A stretch of 64,000 nucleotides of DNA. It comes from Eleginops maclovinus. Taxonomy: Eukaryota; Chordata; Actinopteri; Perciformes; Eleginopidae. Below are positions 52,480-64,000 of the stretch, in pieces (the stretch's first letter is position 1; each line of letters starts with the position of its first letter). The notes below the pieces were generated by a model. It saw only the letters and a list, made by a program, of their open reading frames with translations, was not told the DNA's origin and did no database searches. The DNA is taken from positions 17,721,878 to 17,785,877 of the forward strand of contig NC_086368.1 in assembly GCF_036324505.1 (NCBI RefSeq), read 5' to 3'. The position numbers were made by a program, and so were the translations under genes.

Positions 52480-55400
52480 ATGTGGAACGGACCAGGGCAA
52501 GGACCAAGGGGAGGACCACCCTTTCGGTAAATATGCATCATTTAGTTAAAGGCATTGATTTAAAACTAATTCCAACTTGGTATTGCGTCATTACTGTCTA
52601 GCAAGAGCTTTTTGCATTTGCCTCTGATACTGTTTTCTGTGGTTGGTCAATGTGGTTAAAATCTGGTTACCAAAGTTGATGTAATAGTTAAATGTTATAT
52701 GATGAAATGATTTAGTATCTTTTCTGGGTTTCCTAATGTTTAAACTGTTTTTACACTTGATGCATTTGATGGTTCCTTGCTTTTTTTTCAATCAGACACA
52801 TTTATAAGGCTCTGTATAACCATATTTCCCACCCTTTCTTTAAGCCTTTTTATGCTGATTTAGATGAGCAACTACAAAAATAAGCTTTAATATCTTCCGT
52901 CTCCGTATTATTTTGTTGTAATTGTATCCTTTGGTTATGTTCATTTCAAAATTCATCCTAATGTGTTGATGTGTATTGCAGTGGTGATCACCGTGGAGAA
53001 ATGTTTGGTGGCAGAGATCGTCCCATGCCTGATTATAGAAGTAGAGATGGGATGAACATGGGTCAAATGGGCCCAAGACCTCTAGATCTGCCACATATGG
53101 ATATGAGAAGGATGGATGGGCCTCACATGAGGGGGCATGACATGGACCCACGTGATATGCGAGGTAGAGAGCAAAACAGAGATTTTTGCGGGCCTGGAGA
53201 AGAGCCAAACTTCCCTTTACGAAGGCAATATGAAAGTTCTATCAGAGACAAACTTATGGATGCTTCTGGTTTCCCGGGACAAGGCAGAAACTCAGACATG
53301 GGAGGGCGGGGAATGCCACCACAGGAACCAAAGAACAGATTTATGGACATGAGAGACAGAGAATCTTTTAATTATGACATGCCGCCCTTCAACAATCCTA
53401 ATATAGATGGAAGAAGAGGGTTTCCCGTGGAGCGAAATGATGGATTTAGGGACATGCGTGAAAGGCCCCCAAAAGACAATGATGGCGTGGATGGTTATGA
53501 TATGGACTTACCGCCACGTGAAAGGAGAATGATGGACACTGACAGAAGAGGGGGGCCCCCTTTGAATCCAAGAGGCGGGTTTGATTCTGATATGGATTTC
53601 AGAAATCGTTCTGGTCCTTCAGCTGAATTTAGAGGTAGGGATCGATCTCCCTTAAGATTTGGAAACCGGAATGTCCCTCCAGGGGCTAGGGCAAGACCAG
53701 ACATGCCTTCAGACATTGCTGGACCTCAAAGATCAAAGTTTATGGGTGCAGACGGACCCAGGGAGAGAGAGTTTCCAGAATCAAGTGGCAGCCCCCTAAT
53801 GGACTATCGAAGTGGTGAAGAGATGACTCTTGCAGAGGAATGGAAGAACCGTCGAAAAGGGAAGATACCCTTTTCAGAAATGGGTACAGGTATGGGAGGT
53901 GTCCCTGAACCTAGCTTCCCTGTAGGATTTGGCAGAGATGGAAATGTTAGAGATCCACCACCATTTCAGCAAAGGGATAGGCCACCTGTTGAATTCCCGG
54001 GGAAAGGGGTCGGCTTTCCACTTGTTGACCACTTTTCTGGTATGAATCTACCATCAATTGCCAGCAAAGCTCCACATGTGCATCCACCCCCGGAAATGAT
54101 TCCCCATACTGGTCCTCTTGGGAGAGAAAGTGAGAGCAAACATTGGCTCGGAGAAAGAAACCCGAAACATAGTCAGAATAAATCAATTCGCGATGAAAGG
54201 CTTCCTTACCAACAAGAGAAGAATCAGCCTTCGCATTTGATACAGGAGCCAGGTGATTGTTTTAAAGGGATGAAAGATATCCCACAAAATCAAGGACATG
54301 TCAGGGGTAAGATGGGGGAAGAACATGATTTTCAAAGCAGCAGCACTACGCAAGCAAAAGACCAGGACTACAGAGACATCGATTACAGAACAGGCCCCGG
54401 GAGGGCTTTTGACTACAAACATGAAGCACTTCCAGTACCAGAGAAACTTCTCAAAGAGTCTAAACCAATCACACCTGCCAAATTTAGTGAGTCTGGATCT
54501 CAGGTAAGTTTTTATTTTTTATTCATTTTTGTGTTTATAATTCATATGCAATTATTATAATGTTATGCTTCATTACCCACATTTTCTCTGAAAGGATCAA
54601 GATTACAGGAATGCATCAGTGGAGGACAAAGTTTCCAACACAATTTCTATAATTGGTATTCCAAAGACTGCCACTATGGAGCAGGTAAAAATAAAACAGA
54701 AAAGCATCTTTACTTTATACATCTTGATATTATGGGTACTAGATTGTGTCTTATGGTAGTTTGCATAGAAAGCCATGGCCAAGCTTAATGTATTTGAAAC
54801 TTTTTTTTTTCAGATTCTTGGTGCCTTTGCGGTCCGTGATGGTGTGCCAATGCAGGGGATGAAAATCAAAAATGTTGTGCCAGGTAAGAAACACGTTTCT
54901 TTGTTGAGCTGCTTGGGGCAATCGATCGCTAACATGTCCCTCGATTTTTCGCTTTTACGACATTCGAAACTACGCATTCTTTCTTTTTTACGTTGTTGGT
55001 TGCTTTTGTTGTTGGTGGTCTGTGTGAATTCGCTCATTAAATAAGAAAGGGGGTTTTGTTATGCCACCCTTTTTTATGTGCGAGACGTTGGGTCATTGTG
55101 ACAATAAGAGGAGCTACCAGGGATCAATATTAAGTCTTTTGGAGAGTGTTGGTCACAAACGATCTGTGACACGTGATTCACTGAACGTGTCACTCTGACA
55201 CTCTTCTCTAGGTACTGAACATAAGAATGTCAACGAACCTGAAATGGAGACTGCCTTGTTAGTGCTTCCTCATCCTGCCGATCCAAACACTTGCTTTAAG
55301 GTGTTTTCCACAGTGGATCTCTGTAGACATGGTCATCGATGACAAGTCTGTGTGAAAAGTATTCTGTCCCAAACGTTTTTCATACTACAACAAAATGTCC

Positions 55401-58400
55401 GTCACAGGAGGTTTCTTTTATCTGATAAACATGACTGGTAAACTTTCTGTCTCCATGGTGCACACCACATAGTCGTTCACTGCCACTGGTTTGGATTATA
55501 TGCCAGGAAAGGCTTTGATAAAGCCAAGCCATAACATGTCATCAGAAGATTGAATAGAAATAGCAATAAAAAAATGTGTGTTTTCCTGAAAAGGTATGTG
55601 TTAAGGTAAAATTGTAAACGATTCGCTCACATTAATCTCGATGTATTCACGAACTGCTGTCTTCTATGTTTCAGTGGGTGACTGTCATTACTGGAATTGA
55701 CTAACAAAAACCCATCTGTATTTCAAATGCTGTCCCCAGGTTACAGCTACGATACGGCCTATGTGGAGTTTTTAAACCTCGAGGATGCAGTCCACTTCAT
55801 GGAGTCCAACAAGGTGGCCCATCCTCGTCACACTACGAAGGCCGTCTCTCCCATCAGGATTATGAGGGGTTGAGATGGGGTTTAGTAGATGGGGGAGGGA
55901 GAGAACCTGGGAAGGGGTTGCTTTTCCTCTACATTGAGCTCACTTTGGTTAAACGTGTCAGTTGTTGACATTTCTACATGCTAATATATTAAACTCCAAC
56001 AGTTGAGCCTAGCTTTCCATAAATTATTATTACTTTCTAGTACTTAAGGTTACTTGTTAAGCACTTCAAAGCTTTAGAACGTACTTCAACTGTGTATCTG
56101 CTAACACAAAAATGTTAATATTTCTTGCTAATGCTAAATCTATTTATTAACCCCAAACTTCCATACCCTGGAATAGATTTAAGGAGATAATACAGATTTT
56201 GGGGAAAAATCTATAAAATCTACCGAGACTTGGTTTTACAAATATTCTGTAAGAAGACAAGAAGATGATCATGAAGGTACTTCATAAAGCCCCCATGTCA
56301 TGTATTGCGATTTTGCGTTTGTAGCAAAGACGATTGACGGAAATGTTATGCGGCACTTTTGCGTTGCGTGACCTTCAAAGTAGTTTCAGTTGAGGAAGCT
56401 TTCAAAGATTCGGACAGTCTGCCCTAAAACAAGCAAGGGGCTGGTTGTTTGTGGGGCAAGTATTTTGTGTTTACTGTCCATGTAAACATGAGAAATAGTG
56501 TGTTGCCTACCAAGGTATTCGATCAGCAATGATTCTATAACTGAGTGGCCAAGCTCTTTCCCGGAGGATGTTGCATTGTGGTTCGCCAGAGGTAAATCTT
56601 GGTTTTACGTTTTTGCAGTTTCTGAAATGGCTTAGTCAATCTCCATCTTCTTTAGCTAAGTTCCCTTTTATTGTGAACTGTTTTGTAGAACTTGCATATT
56701 TAGGGCTTAAAGTCATGCATAACTAAGGTTTGAGCAGCATTTAGGACAGTTGAATGCTGTCACAGGTGACTTGGTATTAGCTGCCTACTCTGCTCGTGCA
56801 GAACTCAGCTCCTCTGACAATCCACATATTCAACGTTTTTGTTTTAGCCGAGAGTTAGACAGAATCCACACAGCCAAGATGGCAACGACTGGAGCCACCC
56901 TCTTTGAACATCTCAACAGCTCTACAGATATGGCTTCAGGAAGACTACGTCCATGTTTCATGCCATCAATTTTTATTATTTTTTATCACGGCTGCTGGGT
57001 TGGCTCCCTTACTATGTTGACAGACTGGCATCATTTCAAAGATTGTTGAGGGTTCTGTTTTTCACACAGTACGAGTTGGTCTAAAAACAGCCTAATTAGT
57101 GAGAACACACCGGGCAAATTTTGTTAGTGTATTCACAATATGAATTACTGCTTTTGAGATTTCAAATCCTTCTTAAAGAGGATTTTTTCTTGTTAGGAGT
57201 TTTAGGGCACGCAGAGCAATGTCGTGATCGAAATGTTGATAAGAATGATTGGGTCTTCTTTTTTATTTTTGATATGCTAGTGGTGTCGCTCATTGAATAA
57301 GAATTGTGGGTGGTCCATTAGTTAGATTTCATTGAAACGAATAACTGGGGTCCCCAGAGGAAGCAGCCAACATGATTTTGGTGATCCCTGACCGGTGCTA
57401 TTATAAGGTTGACATTTTGGGTTATTGGTGAAATGTCTCTACAACTATAGGAGGGTTTCTCGCACTATTTCTGATGGATATTCATTATGTCCAGGGGACG
57501 AATCCTGACTGCTTTGATTATTCTTTGGAGTTATCCGGTGAAGTATCTGTATGATTTCTTGATTGCTTGACACTTTGATAAAGATATTCATGGTTCCCAG
57601 AGGATGAATTCAAGTAGCTTTGGTGATCCCTTGACTTTTCCTCTAGGACAATCAAGTCAACATTTTTAATGTGTGTAATACGTGGTTAATCTATTTCTCT
57701 CAAAACCACTGCCTGGCCTGCAGTCTTTCTTTTGAGTGTCTTTGCCAGTTCTATGGCAACATTTCTTTCACCAATTTTGACCATCTGTGACTTTCCAGAA
57801 GAGTGAATGTCTTCTATGTGGAACTCTCTTGAACTCATCGTCGGTGAACTTTGGCCATCAGGACTCTCTTCAATTACTCTGAACATGTTATGAAAGAAAG
57901 TTTTACAACAATCAAAAGAGCTTTCAATGCTGGGAGGGCTTGATGCCCCTCAGGGTAATGAGGATGAGTAGAATTATTGCAGAAATGTATATAGGTTTAT
58001 TGTTGGGCTCTGCCATTGGGTTGCTTTGGCAGATATTCTGCAGCTTGTGAAGTCATTGATAAACACGAGGTGATTTCTGGTTGTGAGGTCAGTTACCTAA
58101 ATACCAAAGATTCAAATGGCCACCTGTGGGATTCATGAGTGGTGAAGCTTTGTGCTTTATGGTATGGCTTAATGTCTGGTTTTAATGGTTATTCCTGTTT
58201 TGTGCAAATGGAAGTCCTCTCCGGAATGAACCACTGTGAACTTCAATACAGCTATGAGTTTTACAACTCATCACCACTTATGGATGTTCAACACAGTACT
58301 ACCAATTTGTGGAGTACATTTCGCAATGAGCTTCCCTCTACAAACACTCTAGTCTTGGAAATAGTGTTTTTACAATCACACGATTACAATACTTAACCTA

Positions 58401-61400
58401 CTGAAAGCATGGTCCCCATTTGGCACTAATAGTTCGGTTTTTATTTGGATTATGATCTGGACAACTATCAGCACCTATTTTGCTAATCAATTGATTGTTT
58501 TAGTATTGCCTTAATGCTAAACATTACCTGGTTCTTTTTTAAAAGTTGTTCATATCTTCTGCTTTTTGTTTGTATATTGTGGTAGTAAACTACATGTTTT
58601 TGGTTGGACAAACAAAGCAATTTGAAGATGTTACAGTGGCCTAAGGAATTATGATGGTCACTTTTTACTTTTATTTTTTCCTGATTCCGTTTTAAATAAT
58701 AACTCCTTCTTTGAGAATATTCAGCATATGAGCTCTCACTGAAAATAATTTAGCTGCAGCTCTAATTTGTAGTTCACTTTTCAAAATAGTTAGTTTGGGG
58801 GCATATTGCTTGTGTGAAGCATGATCTTCGTTCTGGGCTAGTTTCACCACCATAAGTGTTCGCCCGTTTTATCTTCAGCAGTGAAGAGGAAGGCTAAACC
58901 TGCCACAGTGCATGTTGGGTGTCATTGGTATTATTTAAGATATCAACGTGACATATGGTTCTGATTGGTCATTTCTGTTCTTCTTCTTCTTCTTACAGGG
59001 ATCCCTAAAGGTTGGCAGTAGAACAACATCCATGAAGTTCATTCAGCCAGGAGAGTGTGAAAGAAGTGTTCATGTGAGTGTAGTAAGAAAAATCATTACC
59101 TTTTTTCCCCGGATATTTGTTGCATATACTCAAACAAAAATCTGTTGAATAATGGTGGGGTAAAGGCACTAAAGTCATAAGACACTTTATTATTAATCAC
59201 CATACCTTGAGTTTCCACAGTGTTATTACAACATAGCCAAACCGTAATGCCCTTTTCTTTACCAAAAAACTCTTCATTAGTCGTTGATTGTTTGCAGCAA
59301 TTTTTACGACTCCGTTTAGAAGTAATACAGTATCCCTTCCTTTCTGTCTCTCTCTGTCAATTAGGAATCAGATCACAAAGTACCTCAACTCCAGGAGCCC
59401 CAGTTGCCCAGACCAGACCAGCCTTTAGAGGAGTTGAAGACCAACCTAAATGGGTCCCAACCAAAAGGCCCTATTGAACCATTGTCCCTTAACCAGTGGC
59501 AGCGTAGCTCTGACCTGACACCTGAGGCCTGGCAGCAGCAGGTGGACCAACAGCTCCAACAGCAAGAAACAGAGCAGCAGGCGGAGTCTTGGGGCAACCG
59601 CAACCTTCCCCATCACGGTTCCCACCAACCCGAGTCTGTCTTTAAGGACAGCAAAAGTAAGTTGACTCAAACTGTACATGAACATTAGCTGTGGACCTTG
59701 TTTCGTTCTTTTGTTATTCATAACCAGCTCGGATAAACAACACTGTCTTGTGTCCCTGTACAGCCATGATAATAAAAAATGTGAAGCCCACGACCACAGT
59801 GGAGACTATCTTGAAAGCCTTGGATCCCTTTGCCTATCTGGATGAAAGAAATGTGCGTCTCGTCAAAGCCAAGCCACCAGGATCCAAGTGCTTCTGCTTT
59901 GTTGACATGGACTCCCATGAGGTACCTTTTTTAATTAATTTCATTGTCTGTCAAAGTTGACTCCCCCCTATCATTTCGCACTGACCTTTTGTGTTTCCTC
60001 TTGTAGCAAGTGACACGTCTGGTTGAGCTCCTCACCAAACCCAGACCCCTTTATGTTGATGGGGTCAGAGTTTATGCTGAGGTTGCGAAACCTCTAAAGA
60101 ACCAAAAGTAAGTCGTCATTCTGCATTTCTTTCTTTTTTTTTAGCTATAACTAGTAGAGAATTCCCATCTCAATTTTTCTGATGTTTTCTTTATTTTGTC
60201 TTTCTCAGCTTCAAGAGAGAATTTGATAAACCAAACAGTTCCATCCTTGGGTTTCCACCTGATCCCAGCATGATGGGGGTAAGTTGTTGCCTGATTGTTC
60301 TGTGTTTAAAAGTTATGAAAAACAAGAGGATGACCTGTCATATTTTTATTTCTTGGAACTCCAGCAGCAGATGTTCCCCCCACCCCAACAGTTCTTGCAT
60401 CCTCTGCTGCCACCCACTGCTGCCTCCACTGGATTGCAAGGTGGGATTCAGGCACACAATATTGTTATCTTGTTCCCTGTGCCCTCTTTATAATCACATA
60501 AAACGTAAATATCGTCATGTTTCTGTCAGCAGGTGATATTACAGCTAGCATCACTAATACCGCTCTGTCATCAGACATCAGCATTGCACAGGTAGGTCAC
60601 ATATTAAAAAGCAAAGCTCATCAGATAACTTGTCTCAAGAGTTGTTCCGTACTTCTAACTAACTGCACGTCTCTCTTTATGCTTCGTAGGGCGCTGCCTA
60701 TGGTGAGACTCCAGCAATCGATCCAGCATACCAGGGTAGCGGACCTGTTTTGCCCACAGAATCAGCTGGGATGCCAGTCGCTGCAGACGGATCACAGGCC
60801 TACGTCTATGGTAAGAAACACATCAAGCATTTCAATTCAGACATTGTGTTAATCACTTTCCTTTGTAGCTTCATTCAATTTCGAATGAAAATGAAATGTT
60901 AAGGCACTTTTTCTTGACTGTCGTACATTGCAAAAGGGTGTGCAATTTGAATACATGTAATGTAAATGGTTTATCCATTTGTCCAAATCTTCTAGGCTCT
61001 GAGATTCCAGACATGACCAACTACTTGTACGATTCTACATCAGGCTTCTACTACGATCCTGAGACCACGCTGTACTACGACCCCAACTCTAGGGTGAGAA
61101 CACACAACAACACATTGATCAATGCTTGCTCTGGCCTTTGACTGGGGGAAGGATTAGGAATAATGGTGTTGGTCATGTTGTGGAAGTCCGTAACCTACAA
61201 GAGAATAACAAATTCCAACTAATGCACCCAACACATGTATTGAACATTTAACGCACTGTAAAATTTGGATTTAAAGCTGCAGACTAACCTCACCATGATA
61301 CCTCACAAACACACACACTAATGAGGAGTTCTTCCAGCTATGTCACTTGTCTGAATTCTGAAGATTAAAAAAAATGGCTCATAGTCTAGAGGAGAGAAAT

Positions 61401-63390
61401 GTCTAAGTACAAACTTCACCTTATACAGTGGCCCCTTCGTTATAATGTTAGTGTTTAAAATAATTCCTAAAATAGTGCACAGACTGCAGTTTAAGCTACA
61501 TGTGCACTGCTTGGTCAGCCTCTATCCAACATAAATGTGTCTGAAACGATTGGCTTTGTCATTAAATTGTAATTTTCCCCTTTTTTTTGTTTTCTAATTG
61601 TTTTGTCCACAGTATTTCTACAATGCTCAATCCCAAGAGTACTTGTACTGGGATGCTGCATCAAAGAGCTACATCCCAGTCCCAGGAGGGAACCCTGCGG
61701 CCATACAGCCGTTGCCCATGACTGCTGAAGACCAGGCCATTCTTTCCAACCCAGCAGCAGATGCTCCTCTGGAGATGAAAAAAGCATTAACTCCTAACGC
61801 AGAAGACTCTGCAGCATTAGTTCCCACTCCTGATGCCGGCTCTGAGCCGGAGCCTGTCCCAACTTCCTCTGCAACTACTGAGAAGAAAGATGATGATGAC
61901 TCTAAAAAGGACAACGACAAGCCCAGAAGCATCGCCGCTGTCAAGGTAGCACTTCGGTTACAATCCCTCTGTAGAAAGTGTCAAAACAGATGTGTAAAGG
62001 GAACAGTGTAAGACGTGTTGCTGTTTGCAGATCATGAAAGATATGGAGCGCTGGGCAAAGATCCAGAATCGGCAAAAGGAAACTGTCCGTTCTGCATCAC
62101 CACTGCTGAAGTTTGGAGGAGACGATGATAGGGGTCGGTCCAAGACGGCTGATGCTGGTTTTGCTATCTTCGAGAGGAAGGTTAGAGACACACCTCAAAT
62201 AACCACTTCCATTTTGTGCATCCATGTTGAGATTAGAATATTGTCATTATACGCATCTCAAATGTTTTATCTACCTCCGCAGATCTCGGGTCCAGATGAT
62301 CTTTTTAAGAAACCCCTTGCTCCTGTTAAGAGAGATGAAAAGTCAAAGGTAGGAAACTTCATTCAGCAAATGTTGGACTAGAACCCCTCCTTCAGAGTCA
62401 ATTTCAATAATGCAAAAAGTAGATACACCAGTGTCTTTCTTTCTTCTATTTTTGAGTAATATATATATATATATGTGTGTTTTCTTCCCAAGCGTTCTAT
62501 GGGCTCTCTGGGTATGCTGGCATCAGACTATGCAGCTGGAAGTGATGAAGAGGTAGAAGAAGATAGGGAGGAGGGAGCCAAAAACAGTCAGGGTGGCCAG
62601 TCTGAAGACAAGGACAGCAAGCTGACAGACTGGAAGAAGATGGCCTGCCTGCTGTGTAGGAGACAGTTCCCCAACAAGGACGCTCTGATCCGCCACCAGC
62701 AGCTCTCCGACCTGCACAAAGTACTACCTTTTTTACCGCCGTATAAGCAGTAGATGACAGTCACTCTATGTACAGACAAAGCCTCTGATACTGCATGTAT
62801 TCTCTTAACAGCAAAATATGGAGATCCACCTTAAGATCAAGAGGTCAAAGAAGGAGCTGGAGGCACTGGAGAACCAGGAGAAAGAAGTAGGTGGAAATGA
62901 AAGTGGGAAAATGTGCTGAGGAGAGAATTGCGTTGTTGGGTTGAATACTAAAGCTGTATTGTGTCATTCCCAGCTAAGTACAAAAGAACCTACCAGGTCA
63001 CCAGAACCGAAGAAAAGGAAACACCACCAACAGATGCAGCATCATAATTCCTGGGCCGGAAGCTCAAGGTATGTGTTTTAACTGACCTGTCACTGAAATG
63101 GGAAAACAAAGCATTTACGTGATTTAGATTTGTGACATTTGTTCTCTATGCGTAGGGATATTCATAAAGTCAGCGAGAGACCTGGTCTTGGAGCTGAACC
63201 TGCCCCGGTAAGTGTGCAGCTATTTTTAACTCTGCAAAAATGTGGTGTTTGTTGTTGTTGTTTATTAAACCTTTCATTGTACATTTCTCTCCAGCAAAGA
63301 AAAAAGAAAGAACCTGTCGTGTGGGACCATGCGACATACAAACAAGCGGTACGCAAGGCCATGTTTGCACGGTTTAAGGAACTCGAGTGA
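52480..63390 (+). CDS. rbm6: rbm6: RNA-binding motif protein 6, complete
   Basis: Nuclear RNA-binding protein of the RBM5/6/10 splicing-regulator family. Coding exons: 52480-52526, 52982-54503, 54595-54684, 54814-54883, 55740-55813, 58999-59073, 59365-59656, 59764-59921, 60007-60107, 60209-60278, 60365-60440, 60533-60591, 60690-60810, 60996-61093, 61613-61945, 62031-62180, 62283-62348, 62493-62720, 62812-62886, 62974-63068, 63156-63207, 63295-63390; all phases agree, 1,315 aa. Order: long Arg/Asp/Gly/Met-rich N-terminus (to about 520), RRM1 (about 538-613), Gln-rich linker, RRM2 (about 724-806), an aromatic OCRE domain (about 925-975), an acidic stretch, a C2H2 finger (C1186, C1189, H1202, H1209), and the conserved end [17 protein letters not shown]. 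No RanBP2 finger follows RRM1 and no GWxxGxGLG G-patch is present. RBM5 and RBM10 normally keep both and lack the long N-terminal region, so rbm6 fits best. Confidence 0.9.
55814..55872 (+). other. rbm6: Weak 5' splice site and read-through stop in rbm6 RRM1
   Basis: The exon ending at 55813 (AACAAG) must splice to 58999 to complete RRM1, but its donor is gtggcc, lacking the usual A at +4 and G at +5. Reading on into the intron adds 19 residues ([19 protein letters not shown]) and reaches TGA at 55870-55872. ATTAAA-like signals follow near 55990. A truncated read-through isoform is possible; this is inference. Confidence 0.4.
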
Positions 63391-64000
63391 TCTCATCTGA
63401 ACACATCCTCAATTTGATATGTGATTTGTTAAAATGACACGCATAAGAAAGCTGTTTCTCTGATGTTTCTCTGCTTGGACATTATAAAACTACAGAACCA
63501 CCGTTTTCTACACTGAAATAAGATGCAAATTATGTTTGAAGTTTAAATAACAAGGATGTTGTGGAGCTAAAAGAAGTGAAATTTCTCATCCATAACAGTG
63601 GATGTTGTATAGAAAATGTTAATTCATGCTGTTTTTAACTATTTTTGTCCATGTGTAATGTGTATGTAGAATTGTGAAATATGTCCAGGTCATTTTCTTT
63701 CTTTCTTTTTTTTTTTAAAATGATACTGTCACACTGGCCACAATTACAGTTTGTTCAAAACTTGAGCAAATATGTAATTTTCATGGTTTGGAGTTGCAAT
63801 TGTATGTACACATTTTTAAGTAAAAAAATATTCTGAACTAACTTTTTCTACATTGGAAGTTTTGTTCAGTGTTCGGTTGTACATCTCATGTCCACTAGAT
63901 GGCAGCACGACACTCGAGATGTTTTGTCTTCACACATCATCAGGGTTAGTATTTAATATCAGTTTTTACAAAGTCTGAGAAAATCAGGTGATAAAAGTGC
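63391..64000 (+). other. rbm6 3' UTR and downstream flank
   Basis: AT-rich non-coding DNA follows the rbm6 stop. I see no perfect AATAAA before the window edge, so the poly(A) site may use a variant signal or lie beyond. The CTCF-like motif at 63892 is the only other element noted. In mammals RBM5 is the next gene; it would start outside this window. Confidence 0.5.
63892..63905 (+). promoter_or_regulatory. CTCF-like motif downstream of rbm6
   Basis: CCACTAGATGGCAG fits CCASYAGRKGGCRS at every position and has the same orientation as the motif at 14113. The two perfect matches bracket the mst1r-camkv-rbm6 segment. Occupancy is unknown. Confidence 0.5.

Noticed and set aside
52480..63390. Alternative identity rbm5 or rbm10
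   Set aside because: The long Arg/Asp-rich N-terminal region before RRM1, the diverged C-terminus and the position next to mst1r/camkv fit rbm6; rbm5 and rbm10 keep a canonical G-patch.

Overview
The window looks like a euchromatic piece of a ray-finned (teleost) fish genome. Intergenic DNA is AT-rich, introns are mostly short with canonical GT-AG ends, there are long (AC)n microsatellites, one DNA-transposon-like element, and four vertebrate multi-exon genes. No prokaryotic, viral or CRISPR features were seen. All gene calls come from reading the translated exons and comparing them with remembered vertebrate families; no search was run.

Layout. (1) 1-13,910, minus strand: uba7, an E1-like ubiquitin/ISG15-activating enzyme with 21 coding exons in the window; its C-terminal ubiquitin-fold domain lies off the left edge. 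Its upstream DNA carries an interferon-response-like element at 14,049-14,063 and a CTCF-like motif at 14,113-14,126. (2) 17,499-26,419, plus strand: mst1r (RON receptor tyrosine kinase), complete, 20 coding exons, 1,372 aa. (3) 26,420-44,715: about 18 kb with no recognisable protein-coding gene. It holds two long (AC)n arrays, a (CAAA)n tract, a run of RFX-type X-box palindromes between 33.1 and 39.4 kb, and a pure (CTG)20 tract just upstream of the next gene. (4) 44,716-47,980, plus: camkv, a CaM-kinase-like pseudokinase, complete, 10 coding exons, 414 aa. (5) 49,825-50,943: a hAT-like non-autonomous DNA transposon with terminal inverted repeats and an imperfect 8-bp target duplication, ending just upstream of the next gene. 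(6) 52,480-63,390, plus: rbm6, an RNA-binding splicing-factor-like protein, complete, 22 coding exons, 1,315 aa, after a non-coding exon ending at 51,176. A second perfect CTCF-like motif follows it at 63,892-63,905.

The four genes match human 3p21.31 (UBA7, CAMKV, MST1R, RBM6). The camkv-mst1r pair appears inverted as a block relative to human, and TRAIP and MON1A are not in the interval. The genes do not form one pathway: they are an interferon-type conjugation enzyme, a macrophage-stimulating-protein receptor, a neuronal vesicle pseudokinase and a splicing regulator, linked by ancestral synteny.

I found no clearly novel system. The points most worth checking are the X-box cluster, the apparent loss of the RanBP2 zinc finger and G-patch from rbm6, and the weak 5' splice site inside its RRM1.
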